Source of the DNA: an uncultured Bacteroidales bacterium
Lineage (GTDB): Bacteria > Bacteroidota > Bacteroidia > Bacteroidales > Paludibacteraceae
Length of the DNA: 64,000 bases
Assembly: GCA_946614295.1 (NCBI GenBank)
Contig: CAMOGT010000001.1
Coordinates: forward strand, 48,854 to 112,853
Direction: 5' to 3'
Shown: positions 36,043 to 44,162 of the stretch, one piece after another
How the letters are laid out: the number at the start of each line of letters is the position of its first letter
How positions within the stretch are numbered: the stretch's first letter is position 1
Notes under the pieces: generated by a model
The model's database searches: none
The model's input: only the letters and a program-made list of their open reading frames with translations
What the model was told of the DNA's origin: nothing
Made by a program: the position numbers and the translations under genes

Positions 36043-37005
36043 ATGCCAGGAAAACTTCAATTTGATTTGGCTGCCTATCAGGAAGCCGCTCACAAGTACC
36101 GTCCGGAACTGTTGATGTTGCCCATCATTGGTATTAAGGACACGCTTAAATTCATGACTGCCCGCCCGGGTATCCGTTACAAGGAGTCCGTAGCAGCCAT
36201 GAACGGCACGGCGCAGTTCGGTCCGTATAAGCCGTCGCGCTCTACCGATTTCAACCTCAACCTCAACTTCCGTACGCTCGAAACCTTCATGGGTTCGGTC
36301 GTTGCCAAGTTTGAGCCGAACTCGGCTATCTCTACCGTTCTCGGTCAGATGGCTGCATCCAAAGGTGACGGGCAGATGAAAGCGCCTACCGCACTCCACG
36401 TGCTGCGTATGATTGCTATCTCCCTCTCCGAGCACCTGAACGATGCTATCTGGAAAGGTGTGCGCAACCCGCAAGGTGATACCTCGCTCGATCTGTTCGA
36501 TGGCTTCGACACCATCACGCAGAAAGAGATCACCGCAGGCAAGATTGCTGCCGGTGAGGGCAACTACCTCAAGCTCACGCAGGCTATCACAAGCGATAAC
36601 GCTTGCGACATCGCCAAGGAGATCCTGTACTCCCTTGATCCGCGCTTGCGCGCTCAAGATTTGTACATGTTCTGCTCGCAGGATTTCGCAGACAAGTACA
36701 ACGATTCCTATCAGGCTTCGCACGCCGGACTTATCTACAACGATAAGTACGACCAGCTCACCGTCGAGGGATCGAACAACCGCCTGCACATCATCCCCAT
36801 GTATAACAAGGCTGACTCCAAGTTCATCCACATCTGTCCCAAGGCCAACATGCTCGTCGGCTACGACCAGATGTCCGATGCCGAGGACGTTCTCGTCAAA
36901 GAGTACGAGCCGTTTATCCTCTCCTACATCGCCACCATGTTCTTTGGTGTACAGTTCGAGTCGATTGACAAGCGCCGTCTCAAAGTCGTAGAATTGGCAG
37001 ACTAA
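36043..37005 (+). CDS. Major capsid protein (HK97-fold inferred)
   Basis: 320 residues. The size, the position after the protease/scaffold gene, and segments such as FGPYKPSRSTDFNLNLNFR and a C-terminal YEPFILSYIATMFFGVQFES followed by a short tail are typical of Bacteroidota prophage capsids. The N-terminal helix PGKLQFDLAAYQEAAHKYRPE resembles an N-arm. No other gene nearby is a better candidate. The fold itself is inferred, not visible. Confidence 0.8.
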   Translation: MPGKLQFDLAAYQEAAHKYRPELLMLPIIGIKDTLKFMTARPGIRYKESVAAMNGTAQFGPYKPSRSTDFNLNLNFRTLETFMGSVVAKFEPNSAISTVLGQMAASKGDGQMKAPTALHVLRMIAISLSEHLNDAIWKGVRNPQGDTSLDLFDGFDTITQKEITAGKIAAGEGNYLKLTQAITSDNACDIAKEILYSLDPRLRAQDLYMFCSQDFADKYNDSYQASHAGLIYNDKYDQLTVEGSNNRLHIIPMYNKADSKFIHICPKANMLVGYDQMSDAEDVLVKEYEPFILSYIATMFFGVQFESIDKRRLKVVELAD

Positions 37006-37148
37006 GTTCTGGGGGGTGTTCGCACATAGTCCCGCTGTGCCGCAAGGCACTCCGGGGCAAAGTGCGGCGGGCTTTGCAGGGGTAACCGTCCTGCGGACAC
37101 TGCGTCCCGTTCCAATCCCTAACACGTTTAACATTAAATCTTACAGAT
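37006..37148 (+). repeat. Capsid-downstream region with module GGGCTTTGCAGGGGT, copy 2
   Basis: GC-rich, with a CGCTGTGCCGCAAGGCACTCC-like hairpin region and the two-block module at 37069-37125 shared with 25784-25855. It precedes the gene at 37149 by about 20 bp, so it may affect translation of abundant structural proteins. Confidence 0.55.
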
Positions 37149-37730
37149 ATGCCTACTAACAACTGTTCAGCATTGCAAAAGTCCCTGTCTTGGTGTCAGG
37201 GCACGCCGGAGCTTCCCGGCATCAAGCGCCGTCTGTACTACATCGCCAAGTCGCTTATCGCCAAGTGGCCTACGCTTCCCAAGGATGCGCAAGGTCGCCC
37301 CACCGCTGCTGTCTATCAAGGTTCGTTCGTCCTCGTAGCTGACGCTACTTGGAAGTACATCGATATCCTTCCGGATAAGTCGCAGGTAACCTCCGAGGCA
37401 CAAGGTGAAGTACCGTCCCAGACCCAGCTCAACAAGCTCACAGCCGTTCATCCCGCCGTTGGCGAAGAGGCTTCTGCGGCTTCCGCATACCTCAACAACA
37501 ACGACAACGTCTTCATTATTGAGGACATGAAAGGCAAGTACCGTGTCATCGGCTCTGATATGTGGAACACCAAAACCACCGTCGCCCAAGATTTGGGTCA
37601 AGGTGCAACCGGTACCACCTCCACCACTATCAACGCCGAAGCAACCGACGTCGTGCCGGCACCCTTCTATGAAGGTACAATCGAAACCGAGGACGGCACG
37701 ATTGACGCTGGTAACGACGATCCCGACTGA
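37149..37730 (+). CDS. Phage structural protein downstream of the capsid
   Basis: 193 residues. An N-terminal Cys/Trp-containing region (SALQKSLSWCQGTPELPG) is followed by beta-rich sequence and a Thr/Glu/Asp-rich tail. It ends with DAGNDDPD. No family is certain, but the position directly after the capsid suggests a head decoration, head completion or tube-type protein. The last codons offer a +1 shift into the next frame. Confidence 0.7.
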   Translation: MPTNNCSALQKSLSWCQGTPELPGIKRRLYYIAKSLIAKWPTLPKDAQGRPTAAVYQGSFVLVADATWKYIDILPDKSQVTSEAQGEVPSQTQLNKLTAVHPAVGEEASAASAYLNNNDNVFIIEDMKGKYRVIGSDMWNTKTTVAQDLGQGATGTTSTTINAEATDVVPAPFYEGTIETEDGTIDAGNDDPD

Positions 37731-38151
37731 CGTCCTTAACCTTGTTTGGGACTTTGCTCCCTTCGCGGAGCAAGTCTCACTCCAGGATCCTGACGAGGTG
37801 CCAGCCATCGATTATAACGGTTTGACCATCCTCGGTGCGAAAGCAACCGATGGAAAAGATTACCTCTATACCGGTGGCGCACACTTCAACGGAGCAGGTA
37901 CAGCCGGAGTACGCAGATGTATCATCTTCACGCCTGAATGGGATGCACTCCTCACTGTTACCTTCCATTCGAATAATTCTAACGAACGCCGAGGACATAT
38001 CGCCGATAGCGAGTTGCATGATTTGGCAACAGGCGATGCAGCCTCCGCAGAGGTTTCCATCTCGGCTAACCTGCATGCAGGGCAGAATTATTACATTTGG
38101 GTAGATAATGGCGGTGGCGGCACCATATCGCGCATAACGTATCAAGTATGA
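37702..38151 (+). CDS. Ig-like beta-sandwich protein, possibly reached by +1 frameshift
   Basis: The open frame continues for about 149 residues after the overlap, reading LNLVWDFAPFAEQVSLQDPD, then YNGLTILGAKATDGKDYLYTG and ending GGGGTISRITYQV, a beta-sandwich profile. No ATG is present in the right place; the nearest candidate is TTG at 37702 with no clear ribosome-binding site. Upstream of the preceding stop, GAT CCC GAC TGA would allow a +1 slip at CCC-G to join this frame. The stop overlaps the ATG of the phosphoribosyltransferase, which argues it is translated. Confidence 0.55.
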   Translation: MTLVTTIPTDVLNLVWDFAPFAEQVSLQDPDEVPAIDYNGLTILGAKATDGKDYLYTGGAHFNGAGTAGVRRCIIFTPEWDALLTVTFHSNNSNERRGHIADSELHDLATGDAASAEVSISANLHAGQNYYIWVDNGGGGTISRITYQV

Positions 38152-38771
38152 GCCTATTCTCATTAGATGAAGTCAAAGCATTGTCCGAGCAATCAAGCCC
38201 GGGCAATGCTGCTGTGCCGGTAAAGGACATCTTCGCCGAGAAACAACGCGCCGGTTGGCATAAGCCGGACGTGGGCGAAGCACGGTGCGATCTCTCTGTC
38301 GAACGCATGACAATGAGTCCGCACGCGTCCATACCGGTGCTCTCGATATGGAAGAAATCCATCAAGGGCCGAAAACTGACCGACATCAAGGCGGATGATT
38401 CAATGGTCAAATACTTTGCCGATCATCTGACGCCGGTCATTAAGAAAGTGCTGGGCAACTACCTCTCACAAGGTCATTGGGCGATTGTGCCGTCGCCCAA
38501 ACGCAGACACTTGACACAGAATTTTGCTTGCCGTATAGCCTTCGAAATCGGAGCGAGACTGCAAATTCCGTACTACGAGGATGTTGCCCTTGCACACTCG
38601 CGGCAGCGAGTAGCGGTCGATTTCGATCTTGGATTTCTGCCGCCAGAGCCGAACCTTATCATCTTTGATGATTTTGTTACCACCGGCTCAACGCTCAACG
38701 CAATGTATCGTTTACTCGAACCCCTCGGCAAGAACATGTTCTTTGTCGTGGGCATAAACAACAACTTATAA
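38148..38771 (+). CDS. Phosphoribosyltransferase-family protein
   Basis: 207 residues. The PRPP-binding signature is unmistakable: LIIFDDFVTTGSTLNAM (about 172-188), two acidic residues then TTGST. N-terminal residues include a PSPKRRH segment that may bind pyrophosphate or nucleic acid. The fold transfers a ribosyl-5-phosphate group from PRPP to a nitrogen base; the acceptor is unknown. A ComF-like relation is possible. It is unusual for such an enzyme to lie inside a head gene operon and to overlap the preceding gene. Confidence 0.85.
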   Translation: MSLFSLDEVKALSEQSSPGNAAVPVKDIFAEKQRAGWHKPDVGEARCDLSVERMTMSPHASIPVLSIWKKSIKGRKLTDIKADDSMVKYFADHLTPVIKKVLGNYLSQGHWAIVPSPKRRHLTQNFACRIAFEIGARLQIPYYEDVALAHSRQRVAVDFDLGFLPPEPNLIIFDDFVTTGSTLNAMYRLLEPLGKNMFFVVGINNNL

Positions 38772-38773
38772 CT

Positions 38774-39505
38774 ATGTTAAAAGAGGAAATTATTGAGAAG
38801 GTGAAGGCTTATTTGGAAGCCGCACCCGAAGAAAGAGATTTGGCTGCAGGTGCTTTGCTCGTGCTGCAACTCACTAACAACCGCATCATGTATCAGAACT
38901 TCATGCGCCGCCCGAACCACTATGCTTCGCGCATTGAGTATGAGCTGCAGAAGAAGTATAACTTCTATCTCCAGCAACTCACGCATGAGCAGGTTTTGGA
39001 GATGGGCAAGCAGGTCCAGACCATCGCCAAGGAGCATAACCTGGCCGATGAACATGAGGAGTTCAAGAAGGGCAAACGCGCGGATCACGACGCGCTCCCG
39101 CTGGACATTCAAGCCCTCTACGCGCAGAACATGTCCATTATGCAGCAGATGCGCCGCCTGCATACGCAGTTGCAGTTGCTCTCTGTCGAGCACAGCACTT
39201 GCCCCGATAGCGAGCGTTACCCCTTCCTCAAAGAGCTTATCGCCCTCGATAAGCAGTACCATGCTAACTGGGAGCAATACGACCACTACAAGGTGGGCGA
39301 ACCGCTCCCGGAGCAGCCGAAGAAAGAACCGGCTGCAGAGCCTGTTGAGGAAGCACCGGCAGACAATACGCCGGAAGAGCCAACGCCCGCTCAACTGGCA
39401 GACGCTACGCCGGTGAAGGAAGCGAAGCCGAAGAAAGCCGCAAAGACGGCTACCACGAAAGGCGCTGCCAAGAAAACCACCGCTAAAGCCACCGCTAAAG
39501 CGTGA
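38774..39505 (+). CDS. Helical protein with Lys/Ala/Thr-rich tail
   Basis: 243 residues. The first 170 are helical and charged (HEQVLEMGKQVQTIAKEHNL, MQQMRRLHTQLQLLSVEHS). The last 50 are Pro/Glu then Lys/Ala/Thr-rich and histone-like (PKKAAKTATTKGAAKKTTAK), suited to nucleic-acid binding. Starts two bases after the phosphoribosyltransferase stop and overlaps the next gene. Function not recognised; a DNA-compacting head protein would fit. Confidence 0.7.
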   Translation: MLKEEIIEKVKAYLEAAPEERDLAAGALLVLQLTNNRIMYQNFMRRPNHYASRIEYELQKKYNFYLQQLTHEQVLEMGKQVQTIAKEHNLADEHEEFKKGKRADHDALPLDIQALYAQNMSIMQQMRRLHTQLQLLSVEHSTCPDSERYPFLKELIALDKQYHANWEQYDHYKVGEPLPEQPKKEPAAEPVEEAPADNTPEEPTPAQLADATPVKEAKPKKAAKTATTKGAAKKTTAKATAKA

Positions 39506-40020
39506 AAAGGAACGCGTCCATAGATGACTATCTAAAGCCGCTTGCATCGTGTCCGCTACAGTGTTATCTGACGAACACCTTGCAGGTGGCCGATGTCGTT
39601 GAATGGGTGCTCGAACAGGTCGGAAGGGCTACCATTTGGCAGACCTCCTTCTCCATCTCCGAGGAGTTCCTCCGGCGCTTGTTCTTCATCGAGAAATCAG
39701 GGAAGGTGGATGCTATCCACCTCGTCCTTGATTTCAAGGCTACACAGAAGACGCTCCGCCTCTGGCCGTTCCTCACGCGCGTCATCGAGCACACCTATCT
39801 TGCCGATAACCATTCCAAGGTGATCCTGATAAAGTCCGCTGCCGGGCAGACGGTCTCTATCATCACTTCGCAGAACCTAACCCGTGGTAATCGTAACGAG
39901 TCCGCCATCGTCACCACCGATGAACACGTCTTCGCTACCTTCCATGCTTCCCTTACCGATATCATGCACAACCATTCCGTTCCATTAAGCGAGTTATTCG
40001 CTCAAAAAATCGCTGAATAA
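39502..40020 (+). CDS. PLD-like (HKD superfamily-related) protein
   Basis: 172 residues, GTG start overlapping the previous stop. A single HxK motif (NHSKVILIK, about 111-119) followed by IITSQNLTRGNRNES (about 126-140) resembles one HKD repeat of the phospholipase D/nuclease superfamily, though the usual Asp is not at the expected spacing. If active as a dimer it could cut phosphodiester bonds of DNA. Small PLD-like proteins of this kind occur in prophages and integrative elements. Confidence 0.65.
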   Translation: MKRNASIDDYLKPLASCPLQCYLTNTLQVADVVEWVLEQVGRATIWQTSFSISEEFLRRLFFIEKSGKVDAIHLVLDFKATQKTLRLWPFLTRVIEHTYLADNHSKVILIKSAAGQTVSIITSQNLTRGNRNESAIVTTDEHVFATFHASLTDIMHNHSVPLSELFAQKIAE

Positions 40021-40250
40021 TGCAAGCAATCCACATCAGTACCGCCCAGCAGATGATGCTACGACCCGATCCCGTGGATCTCGTCGTTTTCAAATCCGAC
40101 GGCTCACTTGTCTCGTACCCTAATGTCATCTCCTTAAAGTACGATTTCTATAAGGGCACGCGAACCATCAAGTTTCTCCGCTCCAACGAAATCCGCACCG
40201 TCCGCGATGTCTGCATCTCCCGCATCAACGGTTTGGAGGTGTTCCTATAG
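40020..40250 (+). CDS. Small phage protein of unknown function
   Basis: 76 residues, beta-rich, with VDLVVFKSDGSLVSYPNV and TIKFLRSNEIRTV. Overlaps the preceding stop by one base, the last gene of this head-gene segment before a structured region and a cargo insertion. Confidence 0.68.
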   Translation: MQAIHISTAQQMMLRPDPVDLVVFKSDGSLVSYPNVISLKYDFYKGTRTIKFLRSNEIRTVRDVCISRINGLEVFL

Positions 40251-40254
40251 CACA

Positions 40255-40352
40255 GCGGCACACTTTTTGCTATTTTGTAGGTGAAGGCTTCGGCAAACCT
40301 ACAGCGAGACCCCGCTGCCCCCATCCTCGGACTAAAATCCGGGGAGGATTTT
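40255..40352 (+). ncRNA. Candidate structured RNA / 3' end with terminator
   Basis: Stems GTAGGT/ACCTAC (40277-40302), AGCG/CGCT (40303-40316) and ATCCTC...GAGGAT (40323-40350) with seven T. It resembles the arrangement at 27570 in being placed just before a T-rich region and a promoter of the same form. It may simply be the 3' end of the head-gene message. Confidence 0.4.
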
Positions 40353-40445
40353 TTTATTTTGCATTTCATTTCGAATTGCTTTTTTCATTCTGACTTTCAT
40401 TTTCGTTTCAAAATTAACTTTTTCAAACGTTTCTCGCTCAAAAAC

Positions 40446-40476
40446 TTGTGTATGTCAATTTTTTTGAGTAATTTTG
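40446..40476 (+). promoter_or_regulatory. Promoter of the 40.5-kb lipoprotein gene
   Basis: TTGTGTATGTC at 40446 and TAATTTTG at 40469-40476, spacing 23 nt. The T-rich region before it (repeated TTTCATTT) is similar to 27690-27770. Confidence 0.75.
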
Positions 40477-40497
40477 CAGCGCAAAATTGTTTTGATT

Positions 40498-41394
40498 ATG
40501 AAAAAGTTTTTTTATCTATTCTTTGCTTTGATGTGCATAATGGCATGCACCGAGAAAAACACTCCTGTTAATCCTGGCGGAGGAGATAATCCTGGTGGTG
40601 GAGATAATCCCGGAACACAAAAAAAATTAGGATTATTAGTTAGGGAAACAATCAGAAATATAAAGGAGCACGACCAGACCGGAGCACAAAGAAGTCGTAC
40701 TGTAAACCAGTATGATGCAAATTACAACTTGGTAAGACAAGTTTCTTATGGTAAATCAGAAGAATTAGTGCGAGAAGAAGATTTTAAGTGGGAGGGAAAT
40801 AAAAATATTGGTTTAGCAAAGATGTATAGTGGTGGAACTATATATGGAACAATTTATGATACAACAGAATATGCAGACAATAGTCACCTCCAGTATACTA
40901 GGATTTCGGCGCGCACTGTTTTTGATAATAGTGAAAGTTGGACTGTAAATAGTTATGCGTATGACGGTAATAAATTAAAAAATTATAAGGCATACACAAA
41001 TGGCGTTCTTTATAGGGAAATGAACTATAGTTATTCAGGAAATTATTGCTATGGTGTAGGGAATAATTATGATAATGCATCGGGGACATATGACACAGAC
41101 ACTTCTCTTATGAATGCAAATGGTCTAGAAATAAAATATTCTGGTTGGTACATAAGTAGAGATGGTTCTGGGTCTATGACTCGGCGAGAGTACTCTTACA
41201 AAGAAGGTGCTACACATAGGGAGCAGCAGAATAGCTATAGATATAATTATGTATTTTATAATGCAGGTGGTCAAGTTTTTATGACTAGCGAGGATGCGTG
41301 CACATATACATGGAAGGGTGATTCTATTCGCTATGGAATATCGGCGGATGGATTTACTACAGACACCACGTATTTTTACGTAATTTACAAATAA
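40498..41394 (+). CDS. Lipoprotein, YD-repeat-like beta-rich protein
   Basis: 298 residues. Lipobox in the leader LFFALMCIMACTEKN, then a (P)GGGDNPGGGDNPG spacer. The mature protein has the pattern of repeated Tyr/Asp-Gly strands (NQYDANYNLVRQVSYG, YAYDGNKLKNY), as in lipoproteins from Bacteroidota. Strongly AT-biased codon use compared with the head genes shows recent acquisition. It lies inside the phage head module and is probably cargo. Confidence 0.75.
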   Translation: MKKFFYLFFALMCIMACTEKNTPVNPGGGDNPGGGDNPGTQKKLGLLVRETIRNIKEHDQTGAQRSRTVNQYDANYNLVRQVSYGKSEELVREEDFKWEGNKNIGLAKMYSGGTIYGTIYDTTEYADNSHLQYTRISARTVFDNSESWTVNSYAYDGNKLKNYKAYTNGVLYREMNYSYSGNYCYGVGNNYDNASGTYDTDTSLMNANGLEIKYSGWYISRDGSGSMTRREYSYKEGATHREQQNSYRYNYVFYNAGGQVFMTSEDACTYTWKGDSIRYGISADGFTTDTTYFYVIYK

Positions 41395-41404
41395 TCATAG
41401 ACTT

Positions 41405-41436
41405 AAACCTCCCTTGATTGTCTTGGGAGGTTTTTC
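41405..41436 (+). terminator. Terminator of the lipoprotein gene
   Basis: AAACCTCCC / GGGAGGTTT (nine pairs) followed by TTCTT. Confidence 0.85.
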
Positions 41437-41506
41437 TTAAAAGAGCAAAACGGCGTTTCGCGAGGGTGTAAATACCTATATACGTTGAACTCAAAAGTTA
41501 GAACGT

Positions 41507-41875
41507 ATGAAAAAGACATTACTTTGGTTAGATGACTGCCGCGACCCGCATGATACACGGGTTGACTGGCTGGTATTTTCTCCTATTGGTCGAGACGTAG
41601 ATGTAGTTTGGATTCAGTATGTGGACGAGTTTTTCGACTATATTAATCAGCACGGCTTGCCGGATGCTATCTGCTTCGATCATGACTTGGCCGAAGATAG
41701 CTACGACGAACGTACCGGCTACGACTGTGCAAAGTTTGTCGTGGACTATTGCATGAAGCACGACTTGGATATCCCTGCCTACAATATCCAATCCTCAAAC
41801 CCTGTAGGCAAAGACAATATCCGGCACCTTATGGATAATTACCATAGGTTTTATGAGAAATCACATAAGCAGTAA
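41507..41875 (+). CDS. Cyclic-phosphate-processing receiver-like protein (cREC)
   Basis: 122 residues. Receiver-like fold with an early LLWLDDCRDP and a central AICFDHDLAED (about 62-72), then GYDCAKFVVDYC and IQSSNPVGKDNI. The paired Asp-Asp and Asp-His-Asp motifs match the small receiver-like domain predicted to process cyclic nucleotide or RNA 2',3'-phosphate ends. Typically found in phage or defence cargo. The next gene starts after four bases. Confidence 0.7.
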   Translation: MKKTLLWLDDCRDPHDTRVDWLVFSPIGRDVDVVWIQYVDEFFDYINQHGLPDAICFDHDLAEDSYDERTGYDCAKFVVDYCMKHDLDIPAYNIQSSNPVGKDNIRHLMDNYHRFYEKSHKQ

Positions 41876-41879
41876 GGCT

Positions 41880-42707
41880 ATGGAGTACAAGGATTTAGTT
41901 GACCAACTCAAAGAGTCATATCGCGGCATTTTTGCCGAACAGTCGGCAGCTGGTTTGTTGTCTTGGGCGCAGACTAAGATTTCCAATCCGGCAGAGATTG
42001 TTAGCCCGACTATTCCTTTTATTGGCAAAGATTATTTCGCACAAGGAAAGAAGATCCTTCTATATGCAAGTGCGGAAAATCTTGCGGGGTACAATGGGCA
42101 TCTTGACGATGACGGTTTAGCCATCAACCGCCATAGGTGGTATAAGGATCACGTCGAGAGGGACTTTTATCCGTGGGTGCATATTGCGCCTGTAACTGAC
42201 GGAAGTTTGCTCATAGTACTGCGTTATATCTGCGAGCAGTTGGGCATAGATATGCCGGTAACCCCAAAGGAGTTTGTGGAAACTATTTCATTTGCAAACT
42301 TTGGGAAGTTTTCCATCAAGCCGGTAAAGGGTTCAGAGCGCAATATAGACTATGCACAGAGTAAATCAAAATTGGACTGTTGTATGCCTTATATTGAGAA
42401 GGATTTGGAAGTATTGAAGCCGGATATTATTGTTATGTTCCAAACGATGTATTCGGCGGAACGTAGCGAGATAGAGCGTCTGAAAGGCGATGCCAAACTC
42501 ATCCTGCTAACACAGATCAACGCGAGGACTGTCAATACCAATCTTAAACGGAGGTACGCACTAAAGGACGAGGCTGAGTTATCTCCAGTCATTCGTGATT
42601 GGTATGATAGCCGTCACTTTAACAAGAACAAGTTCACAAATAGGACACACACCAACTTCCTTGCTGTGTTTACCTATTTGGACGGAGTGCTGAAGGTGCA
42701 AAAATAA
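41880..42707 (+). CDS. Protein of unknown function, cargo gene
   Basis: 275 residues from the ATG at 41880. Segments NPAEIVSPTIPFIGKDYF, KKILLYASAENLAGY, VHIAPVTDGSLLIVLRYI and DIIVMFQTMYSAE suggest an alpha/beta fold with a buried strand plus loop at each, vaguely like uracil-DNA glycosylase relatives. Not confirmed. It seems to be co-transcribed with the cREC gene and ends at a bidirectional terminator. Confidence 0.55.
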   Translation: MEYKDLVDQLKESYRGIFAEQSAAGLLSWAQTKISNPAEIVSPTIPFIGKDYFAQGKKILLYASAENLAGYNGHLDDDGLAINRHRWYKDHVERDFYPWVHIAPVTDGSLLIVLRYICEQLGIDMPVTPKEFVETISFANFGKFSIKPVKGSERNIDYAQSKSKLDCCMPYIEKDLEVLKPDIIVMFQTMYSAERSEIERLKGDAKLILLTQINARTVNTNLKRRYALKDEAELSPVIRDWYDSRHFNKNKFTNRTHTNFLAVFTYLDGVLKVQK

Positions 42708-42709
42708 TA

Positions 42710-42738
42710 GCGAGGGCAAAGACCCTCGCTTATTTTTT
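42710..42738. terminator. Bidirectional terminator
   Basis: GCGAGGG / CCCTCGC (seven pairs) with TTATTTTTT after it; it separates the rightward cREC pair from the leftward WG-repeat genes. Confidence 0.8.
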
Positions 42739-43171
42739 ACATTTTGAATAGGTAAAAGTCTTTCGATAACTTTTTCCTCAATTCCTTGTATTCGTATTCA
42801 CACGGATAAAGCATTTTGAAATCCTTATCTACGCAGCCGCATTTCCCGAGTTTATCTTTCACAATGAAATACCCCGTATTGAGATATGGGATAATAAACT
42901 CAAATGCTGCCGGAATAGTGACTATTCCTTCCGTGTTCATTGCGCCCCAACAGCCATCACTAAAGAATAGTAGCCTGTCCGGGCATAACCACTTCAACCC
43001 ATAGAAATGCGTGCCTTGAGGGTATTCTACCCACAAGTCCGTGAGCCTTGTAACATGCAGAACGGTTCTTTCCTGCATGATTACTATAAGGTCAAGGAAG
43101 TGGTCTTTGGCAAGCACATACCCTTCAGATGTGGGCGCGCCTAAAAGCTCATATCGATTCTCTCTATTCAT
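42737..43171 (-). CDS. WG-repeat-like protein
   Basis: 144 residues with WG-type repeats (DGCWGAMNTEGIVTIPAAFE, then DKLGKCGCVDKDFKMLYPCEY), the pattern of a propeller-like domain of unknown role. No signal peptide. It lies head-to-tail with the next WG-repeat gene and is cargo in the phage block. Confidence 0.7.
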   Translation of the reverse strand: MNRENRYELLGAPTSEGYVLAKDHFLDLIVIMQERTVLHVTRLTDLWVEYPQGTHFYGLKWLCPDRLLFFSDGCWGAMNTEGIVTIPAAFEFIIPYLNTGYFIVKDKLGKCGCVDKDFKMLYPCEYEYKELRKKLSKDFYLFKM

Positions 43172-43209
43172 TGTTTGAGGGATTATATAGTTTTGAAATC
43201 CACATACTC

Positions 43210-43908
43210 CTAAGCCTCAATGAAATCTAGTTTCTGTTGAGCACTATCGATGAAGAAGCATGATCCACCGCGCTTTACGGCTATCTCATTCACATTGTCC
43301 GTTACGTCTAAAGCATCGTAACGTGCCGGGATGATTGGCTTTGCAGCGTAGTCAAGTAGTCCGCACTTGCCTTTGAGCGTCACTACTTTGTACGTGTCGG
43401 TTTGACGCTTGTGGATTATGTACTTGTACTTGCAGAGGATGAATTGCCTTCCATCTTTTGCGTAGATGATACCGCACTTATTGTTTTTGTCCTTGACACG
43501 GACAAGTCCAATGTTCTCGCCAAGACTAGACACTTGGCTGTATTGCGGTTTCACAATGATATTACCCTGTTCGTCCTTGATCCCGAACAAATCATTTTTC
43601 TGGAAGGCGATTCTGTTAGGGGCAACAAGATACTCTTTCTCCATCGGCTTGCGCTCTACCTGTGGCTGCTCGCGGTACTGCTTTTCTCCGGATGCCGCGT
43701 CAAACAGCATTTCCTTACCAGAGCCATCTACATTTTGGAACAAGAACGTCGTTCCTTCAACATGAGTAGCGATGTCGAACTCGCCGGCACGATAGACAAT
43801 TTGTCCTTGGCGGTCAATAAGTCCATCTTTCTTGTCGGTGGTAGTGTAGATTGCGAAATTGCCGTAGAAGGCTGAAAAGTGGTGAAGATTACTGATGTTT
43901 ACTTCCAT
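43210..43908 (-). CDS. WG-repeat protein
   Basis: 232 residues from ATG at 43908 (not the upstream ATG at 44022, whose extra 38 residues read from repeat DNA). Four WG units: KKDGLIDRQGQIVY, DLFGIKDEQGNIIVKPQY, KCGIIYAKDGRQFILCKY and KCGLLDYAAKPIIPARYDAL. WG-repeat proteins are common in Bacteroidota and have been linked with cell-surface or inhibitory functions; here it is of unknown role. Transcribed opposite to the portal gene. Confidence 0.75.
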   Translation of the reverse strand: MEVNISNLHHFSAFYGNFAIYTTTDKKDGLIDRQGQIVYRAGEFDIATHVEGTTFLFQNVDGSGKEMLFDAASGEKQYREQPQVERKPMEKEYLVAPNRIAFQKNDLFGIKDEQGNIIVKPQYSQVSSLGENIGLVRVKDKNNKCGIIYAKDGRQFILCKYKYIIHKRQTDTYKVVTLKGKCGLLDYAAKPIIPARYDALDVTDNVNEIAVKRGGSCFFIDSAQQKLDFIEA

Positions 43909-43956
43909 AATAGCTATTATTTTTTTGTTAATAATGATTGTCTGCGCGTGACGTCT

Positions 43957-44110
43957 CGCGCGCGTACACATAAAGGCGTTCAAACCCGCGCCAAACGCCG
44001 TTTTTGATTTTTTGGGCATCAAAATTGGGTCACTTCGCGCGCGTACACATAAAGGAGTTCAAACCCGCGCCAAACGCCATTTTTGAATTTTAGGGGTCAA
44101 AAATGGTGTG
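43957..44110. repeat. Tandem direct repeat of 79 bp upstream of the portal gene
   Basis: Two copies starting at about 43962 and 44041 share GCGTACACATAAAGG(C/A)GTT and CAAACCCGCGCCAAACGCC. The first copy also folds as GGCGTT/AACGCC. It lies in the divergent region between the WG-repeat genes and the portal promoter. Confidence 0.75.
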
Positions 44111-44136
44111 TCTTTTCATGTATGCGCGCGTTATCG

Positions 44137-44144
44137 TACCTTTG
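44137..44144 (+). promoter_or_regulatory. Portal-gene promoter, -7 box
   Basis: TACCTTTG at 44137-44144; TTTTCATGTATG is 23 nt upstream (TTT, not TTG). The start is 19 nt past the box. Confidence 0.65.
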
Positions 44145-44162
44145 CACCAAAATTTAATACCT

